From an uncultured Tateyamaria sp. (GTDB lineage: Bacteria; Pseudomonadota; Alphaproteobacteria; Rhodobacterales; Rhodobacteraceae): a DNA stretch of 64,000 nucleotides. The stretch is from positions 248,001 through 312,000 of the forward strand of contig NZ_CANMBJ010000004.1 of NCBI RefSeq assembly GCF_947496075.1. Reading direction: 5' to 3'. The notes under the pieces were generated by a model, which was not told where the DNA came from, ran no database searches, and saw only the letters and a program-made list of their open reading frames with translations. Numbering within the stretch: position 1 is the stretch's first letter; every line of letters begins with the position of its first letter. Of this stretch, positions 46,744 through 56,944 are shown in pieces. Made by a program: the position numbers and the translations under genes.

Positions 46744-47781
46744 ATGGCAACGGCAGACATCACCGTGCGTGGCGCGGGCATCTTCGGCCTGTCGATTGCA
46801 TGGATACTCGCCCAACGTGGCGCGCGGGTGCAGGTGGTCGACCCAAACGGCCTCGGCACGGGTGCGTCAGGCGGGATCGTGGGTGCCCTCGCTCCACATG
46901 TGCCGGAAAACTGGAACCCGAAAAAGCAATTCCAACTGGAAAGCCTGCTGATGGCAGAAACATTCTGGGCCGAGGTCGAGGCCGCAAGCGGTCAGTCCCC
47001 CGGCTATGCCCGCACAGGTCGCTGCCAACCCATCGTGGACGATACGGTGCTGACGCTCGCCCGACAACGCGGCGAAACGGCCAAAACCCTCTGGGGTGAC
47101 GCGGCCACTTGGACCGTCCGGCCCATCGCAAACCCCAACTGGGCGGCGCACAGCAAAACAGGCATGGAAATCTTCGACACGCTCAGCGCCCGTATTCATC
47201 CGCGGCAAGCGTGCGCGGCCCTCGCCGCAGCGCTCAAAACTCAAGGCGTCGACATCCAAAGCAAAGCGCCCGAGACCGACACCACTATCCACGCCACCGG
47301 CGTCGCAGGCCTCGAAGAGCTGAACGCAAGCCACACCCGCATGGTGGGCGCCGGGATCAAGGGGCAAGCGGCCCTTCTGGATTTCACCGCACCAGACGCC
47401 CCCCAACTCTTCGCTGACACACTGCACATCATCCCGCATGCCGACGGAACGACGGCCATCGGATCGACAACGGAACGGGACTACGACAGCCCCACCGCCA
47501 CAGACACGCAATTGGACGACATCCTGACCCGCGCCCGCGCCGCCATCCCGGCGCTTCAGGATGCCAAGGTGCTTGCCCGATGGGCAGGCCTGCGCCCCCG
47601 CAGCCGCAGTCGCGCACCCATGCTGGGACCATGGCCCGAAAGGCCAGGGCACTACATTGCGAACGGAGGGTTCAAGATCGGTTTCGGCATGGCCCCCAAG
47701 GTCGCCCAGACCATGGCCCACCTCATCCTCGACGGACGCGATACCATCCCGCAAGGGTTCGAGGTCGCGGCTTCGCTTTAG
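46744..47781 (+). CDS. FAD-dependent oxidoreductase (DAO/MnmC2-like)
   Basis: ITVRGAGIFGLSIAWILAQRGARVQVVDPN FAD-binding motif; GASGGIVGALAPHVPENWN; divergent to mnmD. Confidence 0.85.
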   Translation: MATADITVRGAGIFGLSIAWILAQRGARVQVVDPNGLGTGASGGIVGALAPHVPENWNPKKQFQLESLLMAETFWAEVEAASGQSPGYARTGRCQPIVDDTVLTLARQRGETAKTLWGDAATWTVRPIANPNWAAHSKTGMEIFDTLSARIHPRQACAALAAALKTQGVDIQSKAPETDTTIHATGVAGLEELNASHTRMVGAGIKGQAALLDFTAPDAPQLFADTLHIIPHADGTTAIGSTTERDYDSPTATDTQLDDILTRARAAIPALQDAKVLARWAGLRPRSRSRAPMLGPWPERPGHYIANGGFKIGFGMAPKVAQTMAHLILDGRDTIPQGFEVAASL

Positions 47782-47845
47782 CGACGCGTTGCCGTCAATG
47801 ATTTAGACTGAGGGCAGCGGCGACCCGCGGGTTGGCGTGATAGCA

Positions 47846-47891
47846 CCGCCCCATGGGGGCGGGTCGGCGCTGCCCGGCCCAAAGGCCGGGC
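47846..47891. repeat. Tandem GC-rich hairpins in a convergent intergenic region (REP/terminator-like)
   Basis: CCGCCCC-ATG-GGGGCGG (about 47846-47862) and GCCCGGCC-CAAA-GGCCGGGC (47872-47891). Confidence 0.6.
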
Positions 47892-47903
47892 GAAACCCCA
47901 GCG

Positions 47904-48701
47904 TCAGGCCTCCGCCTCCATGCACCGCCGCCCGTCGGGCCCCCGCACCCACAGCTTTCGACCCTTCCGGCAAAACGTCCCCACCTCGTGATGCATCAGG
48001 GGCGATGTTGCGCGAAAGCGGAATTGCTCAAGCGGCCCCAGGCCTGCCTCGGCCAGCAGCATCAGATGCTGCGCCAACAGCGGGCCATGCACGACCAATC
48101 CATCATACCCCTCAACATCGCGGGCATAGGGTTGGTCATAGTGGATGCGGTGCCCGTTGAAGGTCAAAGCCGAATAGCGAAACAGCAGCGTGGCATCAAA
48201 GCTGTGCAGCTGCGCGACATCCTCATCCGTGGCCGCAACGGGCGGCACGGGACGCGGCGCGTTCGGATCAGGATCGTGACGATAGACAAGGTCCTGCCAC
48301 TCGGTCACACACAGCGCGTCGTCCTGCCATATCTCGTGCCGCAATGTGACAAAGGCCAACGGCCCGGTCCGCCCCTCCTTGCGGGTTGCACTCTCGCACG
48401 ATGTCACCTTCTCCGCCCTCACGCCAAGCAACAGCGGCGCATCGAACTGCAACCGCCCACCGGCCCACATGCGGCGGGGCAATCCCATGTCAGGGATGAT
48501 CCCACCCACCTTCGGATGCCCATCCCGGCCCAGACGATCCGGCGGCTCGGGGGACCAGAAATAGAGCTGGTGAAAGAACGGCGGCATCGGCGCACCAGCC
48601 GCAAGGTCCGGCACACGCCCCAAAGCCACCTGCATGGCGCGGGCGCGGGCGGGGTCCATCACATCGCTTTGACGAAGCGGATCATCGTTGGCACTCTGCA
48701 T
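47904..48701 (-). CDS. HTD2/MaoC-like acyl dehydratase family protein
   Basis: LPRRMWAGGRLQFDAPLLLGVRAE; LLFRYSALTFNGHRIHYDQPYARDVEGYDGLVVHGPLLAQ hot-dog motif. Confidence 0.85.
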   Translation of the reverse strand: MQSANDDPLRQSDVMDPARARAMQVALGRVPDLAAGAPMPPFFHQLYFWSPEPPDRLGRDGHPKVGGIIPDMGLPRRMWAGGRLQFDAPLLLGVRAEKVTSCESATRKEGRTGPLAFVTLRHEIWQDDALCVTEWQDLVYRHDPDPNAPRPVPPVAATDEDVAQLHSFDATLLFRYSALTFNGHRIHYDQPYARDVEGYDGLVVHGPLLAQHLMLLAEAGLGPLEQFRFRATSPLMHHEVGTFCRKGRKLWVRGPDGRRCMEAEA

Positions 48702-48730
48702 GGGTGCACCCTGCGCGACGGAACCGGAAA

Positions 48731-49135
48731 ATGGAACAACCCACACTCTACAGCCTCGATCATCTTGTCATCACCGCGGCAGACATGAATGCCACAATCG
48801 CATTCTACACCAAGGTTCTCGGCATGACCCATCGCGTGCTCGAAACCCCCGGCGAACGCCCGCGTCACGCGCTGTTCTTTGGCGCGCACAAGATCAACCT
48901 GCACCAGTTGGGGGCAGAGTTCGAACCCAAAGCGCACAAGGCCGATGTGGGCACAGCCGACCTGTGCTTCCTGACCGAAACATCACTCAGCGATTGGCAG
49001 GCGCATTTGGAAGCGACAGGCACAGAGATCGAGCTGGGGCCTGTCCCGCGCACTGGGGCACAATGGCCGATGCAATCGCTCTATATCCGCGACCCCGATG
49101 GTAACCTGATCGAAATCGCCGTGCGGGCGGACTAG
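48731..49135 (+). CDS. VOC family protein (glyoxalase/bleomycin-resistance type)
   Basis: LYSLDHLVITAADMNATIAFYTKVLGMTHRVLETPGERPRHALFFGAHKINLHQ. Confidence 0.9.
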   Translation: MEQPTLYSLDHLVITAADMNATIAFYTKVLGMTHRVLETPGERPRHALFFGAHKINLHQLGAEFEPKAHKADVGTADLCFLTETSLSDWQAHLEATGTEIELGPVPRTGAQWPMQSLYIRDPDGNLIEIAVRAD

Positions 49136-49674
49136 CGCCCGATCTCGGCACGCAGGGATTGCATCAGCTGGGTCAACTCGCGGACATAGATCTCGCCCGT
49201 CAACTGGCCGTCATCGTCAAACTGGCTGGATGACGCGGCCAGATGAATCTCCGGCCCCTGCAAGATACACGGACGGAACGGCACCATGTAGCCACGCAAC
49301 ACCATCTGCGCGCGTTCGCCCCCGGCCCGTCCGGCAGCCGCAGACATCACGGCGACGGGTTTATCTGTCCACGGACGCCCCTCGACCCGGCTGACCCAAT
49401 CCAGCGCGTTCTTCAATACACCGGGGGGCGCCTTGTTGTATTCAGGCGTCGAAATCACAACCGCATCAGCCTCTGCGATCTGACGGGCGATCAGCTGGGC
49501 CGCCTCGGGCACCCCTTCGGACGCTTCTACATCACCATCATACAAAGGCATGTGCAGATCGGCCTCGACATAGGTGCAATCGCCAAACAATCGGGCGGCT
49601 TCGCGCACCAGCTTGGTGTTGGTGGATGCCTTGCGCATCGACCCCGAAATGCCGAGGAGTGTTGGCGTCGTCAT
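49132..49674 (-). CDS. NADPH-dependent FMN reductase family
   Basis: TLLGISGSMRKASTNTKLVREAARLFG; STPEYNKAPPGVLKNALDWVSR. Confidence 0.92.
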   Translation of the reverse strand: MTTPTLLGISGSMRKASTNTKLVREAARLFGDCTYVEADLHMPLYDGDVEASEGVPEAAQLIARQIAEADAVVISTPEYNKAPPGVLKNALDWVSRVEGRPWTDKPVAVMSAAAGRAGGERAQMVLRGYMVPFRPCILQGPEIHLAASSSQFDDDGQLTGEIYVRELTQLMQSLRAEIGR

Positions 49675-49781
49675 GATCTGTCCCTTGTATCGTTATCGCG
49701 GGTAACATGGCGCGATCACCCCATAACGCAAGAGGCCCCGGAACATGTCCGGGGCCTCTGATACTGAATTGTCGCTGGTGA

Positions 49782-50444
49782 TTACTGCGAATTGGGCAGG
49801 ATCACGATCTCGACCCGACGGTTCTGCTGCTTGCCTTCTGGCGTCAGGTTCGTCGCGATGGGCTGGCTTTCGCCGCGGCCAAAGGTCTGAACGCGGTTGA
49901 ACGGCACGCCCTGGTTCAGCAACACATCGGCAACCGCATTGGCGCGGCGCTCGGAAAGCTGCTGGTTGAACGCGGCATCACCGTCGCTGTCGGTGTGGCC
50001 GACGACCTGCACGGTCGACGCTGGATAGCGCTCAAGGCTGCGCGCCAGCGCCGCCATGTCCGAATTCAGACCCGGACGTACGGTAAAGCTGTTGACGGCA
50101 AACAGGATCGCTTCGGGGAAGGACACGATCAGACGGTCGCCGGTGTTGGTGATGGTCACACCGCTGGCCAGCTCGCGCCGCAGCTCGGCCTCTTGCTGGT
50201 CAAGGTCATAGCCGATGGCACCACCCACAAGGCCGCCCACGACGGCCCCGGCAATCGCGGTGTTGCGGTTGCCTGTCACGGCCCCGATGACGGCCCCTGA
50301 CGCGGCCCCGATGGCAGCGCCCGTGTTGCGTTTCTGGTTGATCGGCTCGCCGCTTGGTCCAACGGTGCCCAAGGCGCCGGGATCAGTACACGCGCTCAGC
50401 GCAACAACGGCGCCCATGGCGATGACGGTGGGGAATTTAAGCAT
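49782..50444 (-). CDS. OmpA family lipoprotein with glycine-zipper region
   Basis: Lipobox LSAC; AIGAASGAVIGAVTGNRNTAIAGAVVGGLVGGAIGYDLDQQ; VVGHTDSDGDAAFNQQLSERRANAVADVLLNQGV OmpA-C. Confidence 0.93.
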   Translation of the reverse strand: MLKFPTVIAMGAVVALSACTDPGALGTVGPSGEPINQKRNTGAAIGAASGAVIGAVTGNRNTAIAGAVVGGLVGGAIGYDLDQQEAELRRELASGVTITNTGDRLIVSFPEAILFAVNSFTVRPGLNSDMAALARSLERYPASTVQVVGHTDSDGDAAFNQQLSERRANAVADVLLNQGVPFNRVQTFGRGESQPIATNLTPEGKQQNRRVEIVILPNSQ

Positions 50445-50596
50445 ATCTATGGTCCTACTGCCTTCCAAAACGGGGCCATGTTCGGGCATGACCCTTTATG
50501 GGAATGCAAGATAGGTGCGTACGGCCCCCATAAATAGGGGGAAAATATGATAAGCAGCATCCTGCCCATCATTGTGATCAAAGGCTTACCGGAAAA

Positions 50597-51457
50597 TCAG
50601 GCCTCAACGCGCGCAGATTCATAGGCCAGCAAGGCCCGTTTGACGGGCAGACCCCAATGATAGCCCCCAAGCCCACCGGATTTGCGCAGCGCCCTGTGGC
50701 ATGGGATCAGCCAGCTGACCGGGTTGCGGCCCACCGCCGTTCCCACGGCACGCACGGCCCGTGGATTGCCAATGCTCTCCGCGATCTCGGAATAGGTGGT
50801 GACATGCCCCGACGGGATCTGCAGCAACGCCTCCCACACCTTGATCTGGAACGGGGCACCAATCAGGTACAGCGGCGCCTCCTTCAACTCCGCATCCTCG
50901 GCCCCGAACGCGGCCAGAACCCAAGGGCGCAACCGCATCGGATCCTCGACAAAGGTTGCCTTGGGCCAGCGGCGGACAAGATCCTCCATGGCACAATCCT
51001 CGCCCATCTCCGCAGCGAAACCCAACCCACAAATCCCTTTGTCGGTGCCCATGACCAATGCAAGGCCAAACGGACTGTCGAACCACCCCCAATAGATGGT
51101 CAGCCCCGCGCCACCCTTGGCATAATCTCCGGGGCTCATGGCCTCCCATCGCAGGAACAGATCATGCAGACGACCCGACCCGCTCAGGCCCGTGGCATGT
51201 GCGGTATCAAGGGTGGTAAAACGCTCATTTAGCAGCGCCTTGGCATGGCCCAGCGCCAGGTATTGCTGGAACCGCTTCGGCGACACCCCAACCCAACGCG
51301 AGAAAATGCGCTGGAAATGCGCCGGGCTCATGCCCATCTCGGCGGCCAGGGCATCCAGGCTCAACGGCCCGTCAGCGCTGTCGATCAGATCGATGGCGCG
51401 CCGCATGACATTGAAGTGGTAGCCGGTTTCGGCGTCGTTGTGCTGTATCTGTTCCAT
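50597..51457 (-). CDS. Ada-like protein: AraC HTH + methylated-DNA-protein cysteine methyltransferase
   Basis: AraC HTH followed by Ogt domain with PCHR active site (SWLIPCHRALRKSGGLGGYHWG). Confidence 0.93.
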   Translation of the reverse strand: MEQIQHNDAETGYHFNVMRRAIDLIDSADGPLSLDALAAEMGMSPAHFQRIFSRWVGVSPKRFQQYLALGHAKALLNERFTTLDTAHATGLSGSGRLHDLFLRWEAMSPGDYAKGGAGLTIYWGWFDSPFGLALVMGTDKGICGLGFAAEMGEDCAMEDLVRRWPKATFVEDPMRLRPWVLAAFGAEDAELKEAPLYLIGAPFQIKVWEALLQIPSGHVTTYSEIAESIGNPRAVRAVGTAVGRNPVSWLIPCHRALRKSGGLGGYHWGLPVKRALLAYESARVEA

Positions 51458-51627
51458 AATGGAAATGTAGGGGATGGGCGCACGGCATGCGACCCGTTTC
51501 CTGTGCAAATCGGGCGCGCGCGGACATCGCAGATTTGGTGAACTAGCGCCGCTGACTTGGACCTGTACAGGTCCGCTCCCAAATATGCCTCAAGCACTGC
51601 TACTACTCGAACCACAAGGGGGACATC

Positions 51628-52020
51628 ATGTCTGACATAGCCGTTCATACAGGCGGATGCCTCTGCGGCGCCATCCGGTTCGAGGCAACTGGCCCAGCCC
51701 TCAAACCACACACCTGTTCCTGCAAGATGTGTCAACGCCATAGCGGAGCGCTGACAACAGCTTGGGTGGAGTTTGCCGCGGACAAAGTGTCGTGGACCGG
51801 CGCGGTCGGGGCACCGGCAACCTACCGCTCGTCAGACTATTCCAGCCGTGCCTTTTGCCCGACCTGCGGCAGCACACTGGGTGCGATCGACGACGACCCG
51901 GTGATCGCTTTGCTGGTCGGTGCATTCGACGACACTGGACGCAACGATCTGGTGCCAACCGCGCATTCCTACCGGGGCGGTCGACCACCTTGGTGGCGCA
52001 TATCCATCTCGAGTCAGTAG
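51628..52020 (+). CDS. GFA family (glutathione-dependent formaldehyde-activating enzyme-like) protein
   Basis: GGCLCGAIRFEATG; CSCKMCQRHSGALTTAWVEF; FCPTCGSTL Zn-binding cysteines. Confidence 0.9.
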   Translation: MSDIAVHTGGCLCGAIRFEATGPALKPHTCSCKMCQRHSGALTTAWVEFAADKVSWTGAVGAPATYRSSDYSSRAFCPTCGSTLGAIDDDPVIALLVGAFDDTGRNDLVPTAHSYRGGRPPWWRISISSQ

Positions 52021-52233
52021 CGAACCATAACCACCTACTGCGCAATCCTGGCGATGATCTACCGAAGCGCGAATTTCATTCGGCCCTGCTCCGCTTTTTT
52101 GCTACCGTACCAACACAAACTCTGTTTGCATGGTTCTTAAGGAGGACGTCCAGACATGCCCGCATCATATCAGGCCCCAATGGTTGGCGACAAAGCCAAG
52201 GACAAACATGCAAGCCAATCGGTGTCATCCAAC

Positions 52234-52677
52234 ATGACAACAGAAACCGCCCGGGTCGAACACCTGCTCCAAAGCAAGGGCAACGACGCGATCGCGATTG
52301 CTGAAAACGACACGATTGCCACCGCCGTCGGCATTCTCCGTGACAAACGCATCGGGGCGTTGATCGTGGTTGATGCCAATCACGCACTCGCCGGCATCCT
52401 GTCGGAACGCGACATCGTGCGCAAACTGGCCGAAACCCCGGGCCAAACACTACCACAGACCGTGGCCGAGAACATGACGCGCGACGTTGTGACATGCGAA
52501 CCTGACGACACGTTGATCAAGGTGCTGCGGCGCATGTCCGAAGGGCATTTTCGGCACATGCCCGTGGTTAAGGGCGGCAAACTCATGGGCATGATCACGA
52601 TCGGTGACGTGATCAACTTCCGACTGAACGAACTGGAACATGAAGCGCTGCAACTCAAGCAACTGATTGTCGGCTGA
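52234..52677 (+). CDS. Tandem CBS domain protein (ORF may extend to 52156)
   Basis: Two CBS repeats: DKRIGALIVVDANHALAGILSERDIVRKL and SEGHFRHMPVVKGGKLMGMITIGDVINF. Confidence 0.9.
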   Translation: MTTETARVEHLLQSKGNDAIAIAENDTIATAVGILRDKRIGALIVVDANHALAGILSERDIVRKLAETPGQTLPQTVAENMTRDVVTCEPDDTLIKVLRRMSEGHFRHMPVVKGGKLMGMITIGDVINFRLNELEHEALQLKQLIVG

Positions 52678-52801
52678 CCGGTCGCCCAACGAGTGGCAAC
52701 AAACACAAAGAGCAATGAACCGATGGCCGCACCGGCACGACGGTGCGGACACCGCAACCATGGCTTGCCCACTCCTCAAATCTCCACCATAACCCCGCGC
52801 C

Positions 52802-53446
52802 ATGGCAAAACAGCTCGACTATCATACGATCCGGCAGATCTTCACCCGCTTCCAAGAGGCGGACCCAGAACCCAAGGGCGAGCTGGAGCACGTCAATGTC
52901 TACACCCTCGTCGTGGCCGTGGCGCTGTCGGCGCAGGCCACGGATGCGGGCGTGAACAAGGCGACCCGGAAACTCTTCCAGATCGCCGACACGCCGCAAA
53001 AGATGCTCGATCTGGGCATCGAAGGACTGACCGAGCATATCAAAACCATCGGCCTCTACCGCCAAAAGGCCAAGAACGTGATGAAGCTGTCGCAGATCCT
53101 CGTCGATGACTACGGCGGCGAAGTGCCCAACAGCCGCGCCGCCCTGCAATCACTGCCCGGCGTCGGGCGCAAGACGGCCAATGTCGTTCTGAACATGTGG
53201 TGGAGCCACCCGGCCCAGGCCGTCGACACCCACATCTTCCGCCTCGGCAACCGTACCGGCATCGCACCCGGCAAGACCGTAGACGCGGTCGAGCGCGCCA
53301 TCGAAGACAACATCCCGGCTGATTTTCAACTCCACGCCCACCACTGGATGATCCTGCACGGGCGTTACCATTGCAAAGCGCGCAAGCCGCAATGCCCCAC
53401 CTGCATCATCAAAGATCTCTGCCCGTTTGAGGACAAAACCGAATGA
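52802..53446 (+). CDS. nth: Endonuclease III
   Basis: LPGVGRKTANVVLNMWW HhH, VDTHIFRLGNRTG, C-x6-C-x2-C-x5-C FeS cluster. Confidence 0.96.
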   Translation: MAKQLDYHTIRQIFTRFQEADPEPKGELEHVNVYTLVVAVALSAQATDAGVNKATRKLFQIADTPQKMLDLGIEGLTEHIKTIGLYRQKAKNVMKLSQILVDDYGGEVPNSRAALQSLPGVGRKTANVVLNMWWSHPAQAVDTHIFRLGNRTGIAPGKTVDAVERAIEDNIPADFQLHAHHWMILHGRYHCKARKPQCPTCIIKDLCPFEDKTE

Positions 53447-54432
53447 CCAAATACACGCTCGCTGGCATCGGCAACGCCGTTGTCGATGTGATTTCCCACG
53501 CCGATGACAGCTTTCTCGACCTCATGGGGATCGAAAAAGGGATCATGCAGCTGATCGAACAGGACCGGGGCGAGGTGCTCTACGCCTCCATGACCGAACG
53601 GCTGCAAACACCGGGTGGGGCGGTGGCCAACACCATCGCGGGCGTGGGTGCGCTGGGTCTGCCCACAGCGTTCATCGGGCGGGTCCATGACGACGCGCTC
53701 GGGCGCTTCTATGCAGAGTCGATGGCCGAAAGCGGTACCGATTTCGTCAACGCCCCGATCCCGGACGGCGAATTGCCCACATCCCGCTGCATGATCTTTG
53801 TCACGCCCGACGGCGAACGCTCCCTGAACACCTATCTCGGCATCTCGACCGAGCTTGGCCCCGATGACGTTCCCGAAGAAGTCGCCAACCAGGCAGAGAT
53901 CATGTTCCTCGAAGGATACCTCTTCGACAAGGACAAGGGAAAAGAGGCCTTTCGCCAAGCCTCCCGCCTCACCCGTAGCGCAGGTGGCAAGGCAGGCATC
54001 GCCATTTCTGACCCCTTCTGCGTCGACCGGCACCGGCCTGACTTCCTCGACATGATCGGGAACGAGCTGGATTTCGTCATCGGCAACGAACACGAGATCA
54101 AATCCCTGTTCGAGATCGACGACCTCGAAACGGCGCTGAACAAGACAGCCGACATGATCGACCTGCTGGTCTGCACCAAGTCCGGCGATGGGGTCACGAT
54201 CATCGGCAACGGCGAACGCCACGACATACCGGTCGAGACGATCACCCCGGTGGACGCCACGGGCGCAGGCGACCAGTTCGCCGCCGGGTTCATCTATGGT
54301 CTCGCCACAGGGGCAGGGCTGCACACGGCTGGACGCATGGGCAACCTCTGCGCCGCCGAAGTGATCAGCCATATCGGCCCCCGCCCGCAGATCGACATGA
54401 AACAGCAATTTGCATCCGCAGGACTGCTCTGA
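53443..54432 (+). CDS. PfkB family sugar/adenosine kinase
   Basis: GGAVANTIAGVGALGLPTAFIGRVHDDALG; VDATGAGDQFAAGFIYG. Confidence 0.94.
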   Translation: MTKYTLAGIGNAVVDVISHADDSFLDLMGIEKGIMQLIEQDRGEVLYASMTERLQTPGGAVANTIAGVGALGLPTAFIGRVHDDALGRFYAESMAESGTDFVNAPIPDGELPTSRCMIFVTPDGERSLNTYLGISTELGPDDVPEEVANQAEIMFLEGYLFDKDKGKEAFRQASRLTRSAGGKAGIAISDPFCVDRHRPDFLDMIGNELDFVIGNEHEIKSLFEIDDLETALNKTADMIDLLVCTKSGDGVTIIGNGERHDIPVETITPVDATGAGDQFAAGFIYGLATGAGLHTAGRMGNLCAAEVISHIGPRPQIDMKQQFASAGLL

Positions 54433-55022
54433 TGCTGGAAAACGGCCACTACAATGTGCCACCGGGCAAGGTGGCAATGGTGGTCACCGATCTCGAAATG
54501 ACCACGCCGCAATTTCGCGGCGTGCCCTGCCCCGACGGGCTGACCTTCACCACATTGTCACGGGACACGACCGCCTATCTCGAGCTGTTCCGCCGGGTTG
54601 GCGCGCCGTGGCTGTGGTTCGGGCGCACGCTCATGGACAAACAAAAGCTGTCGGACATTCTCAATGACGAGAAAACCGGTCTCTTCACACTTGAAAAAGA
54701 CGGGCAGCCCGAAGCGCTGCTGGAATTGGACTTCAGCGTGGAAGGCCAGTGCGAGCTCGACTATTTCGGGCTGACACCCGCGTTGATCGGGTCCGGAGCA
54801 GGCGCGTTCCTGATGGATCAAGCGATCAGAGAGGCCTTTGACCGGGGCATCAAGCGCTTCCACCTGCACACCTGCACAATGGACAGCCCGCAAGCCCTTG
54901 GGTTCTACCAACGCTCAGGCTTCACGCCGATAGGACGCAGGATCGAAATCGCGGACGATCCGCGCGTGGCCCACGGCTATGACCGCGATCTGGCCCCGCA
55001 CATCCCGGTTATCGACCCCTAA
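54432..55022 (+). CDS. GNAT family N-acetyltransferase
   Basis: LDYFGLTPALIGSGAGAFLMDQAIREAFDRGIKRFHLHTCTMDSPQALGFYQRSGF. Confidence 0.9.
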   Translation: MLENGHYNVPPGKVAMVVTDLEMTTPQFRGVPCPDGLTFTTLSRDTTAYLELFRRVGAPWLWFGRTLMDKQKLSDILNDEKTGLFTLEKDGQPEALLELDFSVEGQCELDYFGLTPALIGSGAGAFLMDQAIREAFDRGIKRFHLHTCTMDSPQALGFYQRSGFTPIGRRIEIADDPRVAHGYDRDLAPHIPVIDP

Positions 55023-55519
55023 GGCAGCTTACGCGCCTCACAAGACCGACCGCCCAGACAGTCTTTGACCTGCTCGACCTGTTCCTGTGTCGGACGTCCA
55101 AACAGGAACCCGCCACAGGCATTGGTGTGCAGCACATAGCTGTGGTCCGTCTGGCGCAGGAAACCCAGCATCTCACCCGGCTGCGGTTGCGGGCACCAAG
55201 GGCCAAAGCACTGCACCTCAAGCACCACATCCGTCTCAAACGGCTGGCTCACCCCCCGCACGGTCAGGGCATCGCCCTTGAAGGTCGCCGGGATCAGGGT
55301 CACCGGCGGCACCTCGCTTTGGCCTGACAGGTCCATCTCCGGCAACAGGTCCTTGTCGAAGTCGAGCGTGCCCAAGACCGGCACATACCCCTCTTCCGCC
55401 TCCGCCGCCTCCTGATAAGCGTTGGTCACGCCATGCGGCATACAGGACAGGGCAAGGGCGGGCAGCGCGGCACAGGCCAGAACAACACTCAGAACGCGCA
55501 ACATGGGCAGACCTTTCAT
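55019..55519 (-). CDS. Hypothetical secreted protein
   Basis: Signal peptide MLRVLSVVLACAALPALAL; conserved cysteines. Confidence 0.75.
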   Translation of the reverse strand: MKGLPMLRVLSVVLACAALPALALSCMPHGVTNAYQEAAEAEEGYVPVLGTLDFDKDLLPEMDLSGQSEVPPVTLIPATFKGDALTVRGVSQPFETDVVLEVQCFGPWCPQPQPGEMLGFLRQTDHSYVLHTNACGGFLFGRPTQEQVEQVKDCLGGRSCEARKLP

Positions 55520-55570
55520 CGAAACCATGCCACCGATCTGGGGACGCCACCGCCTGTTATGCAATAGCAC

Positions 55571-56053
55571 TCACAAATGCGGCGCGAATTCCGCCAGAAC
55601 CCGCATATAAACATCGCGCTTGAAGGGCACGATCGCCTCCGGCAACTCTGCCGGGGTCATCCACTTCCAGTTGGAAAACTCTGGATGCGCAGTCTCCAGA
55701 TCAATCTGGTCATCCGACCCGTTGAAGCGCAACAGGAACCACTTCTGCTTTTGCCCCCGATACTTGCCTTTCCAAAGCTGCGGGATCAGGTCATGGGGCA
55801 ATTCATAAGGCAACCAATCGGCGGTCTCGGCCACCACATCGACCAAAGCCGCAGAGATCGAGGTTTCCTCCTCCAACTCCCGCAAGGCCGCCGTCCGCGC
55901 ATCCTCACCCTTGTCAACACCGCCCTGCGGCATCTGCCAGGCCTCCCTGTACCGGTCCCGGCGCTGACCGACCCACACCAGACCATCGGCATTCATCACC
56001 ATGACCCCCACATTCTTGCGATAGGGCAGCTTCTCGATCTCTTCGGGGGTCAT
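55571..56053 (-). CDS. rppH: RNA pyrophosphohydrolase (Nudix)
   Basis: [55 protein letters not shown] Nudix box. Confidence 0.93.
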   Translation of the reverse strand: MTPEEIEKLPYRKNVGVMVMNADGLVWVGQRRDRYREAWQMPQGGVDKGEDARTAALRELEEETSISAALVDVVAETADWLPYELPHDLIPQLWKGKYRGQKQKWFLLRFNGSDDQIDLETAHPEFSNWKWMTPAELPEAIVPFKRDVYMRVLAEFAPHL

Positions 56054-56215
56054 TTGAGTGTCTCCGGCAGTTCGCGAGCCGGAAAATACTATTCTCCGGG
56101 CGATGTGAAGAGGGTGTTTCGTTTCCATGACTGAAAGGTGGTCGGCTTCGCGGGACAAAGCTGCCATTAAACATCGAATGGCAAAGGTCAGTTTTGTGAA
56201 TGAAAGTTTTTACGT

Positions 56216-56665
56216 CTAGCCGAAAATACTATCGAGATTTCCGATTATACTAATCAGCAGGGCTACGCCGCAAATCAGGATCGCCAGCCAGAACACATAC
56301 TGCAACACAAGCGCTGAAACGCCGACTCCAACGGCCATATATGAAAGCCGGTGTGGTTCATTCCGGTAAAGCCCTATCCCGCCGAGCACTACCGCGATGC
56401 CCGCCACGCAGAGCGCGGCAATTGTAATGAGTTGATCGTAGTCTTCGGGTGGCGGACTGCGGTCCGGGGCTGGTTCACCCGCCACTACACGTGCCGCAGA
56501 TTGCACTATGTCTGCTGCAATTTCGCCAATGACGGCACCGCTACTCTTCTCTGGTGGCTCAAAAAACGCGGAAAGCTGAATGAGAATGATGACGAGACTT
56601 GCAATACCCAGCAAAAACCCAGCCAATCCAAATCTCGCTGGCCGCTCTTCGACTGTCTGATCCAT
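56216..56665 (-). CDS. Hypothetical membrane protein
   Basis: Four hydrophobic segments; no family recognised. Confidence 0.65.
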   Translation of the reverse strand: MDQTVEERPARFGLAGFLLGIASLVIILIQLSAFFEPPEKSSGAVIGEIAADIVQSAARVVAGEPAPDRSPPPEDYDQLITIAALCVAGIAVVLGGIGLYRNEPHRLSYMAVGVGVSALVLQYVFWLAILICGVALLISIIGNLDSIFG

Positions 56666-56944
56666 CGCATTGCCCGTTCGTCAGTTCGCTGGGCTGCGAT
56701 AAGCGCCAGAGACGGCGAAATTATGGCATCGGAACTCAACTGTGCCAGCACCGATGCCTTGTCGAATAGAAGAAACAGCCATCGTTAGCGAACGCAGCAT
56801 CGTACGCTTTGGGCTCAAAGCGGACGGCCGCCGCGTCCGAGAGACGAACAGTCATTCATATTGGGGGTCAGCGTTTGACACGAAGATCAAAGCCATCTCG
56901 TGCTAGGTTCTGACAAGCCTACTGATGGTCGCAACACGTCTGCT

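Noticed and set aside
46867-47754. 295-aa minus-strand ORF
   Set aside because: Antisense shadow of the FAD oxidoreductase gene
53365-54477. 370-aa minus-strand ORF
   Set aside because: Antisense shadow of the PfkB kinase gene
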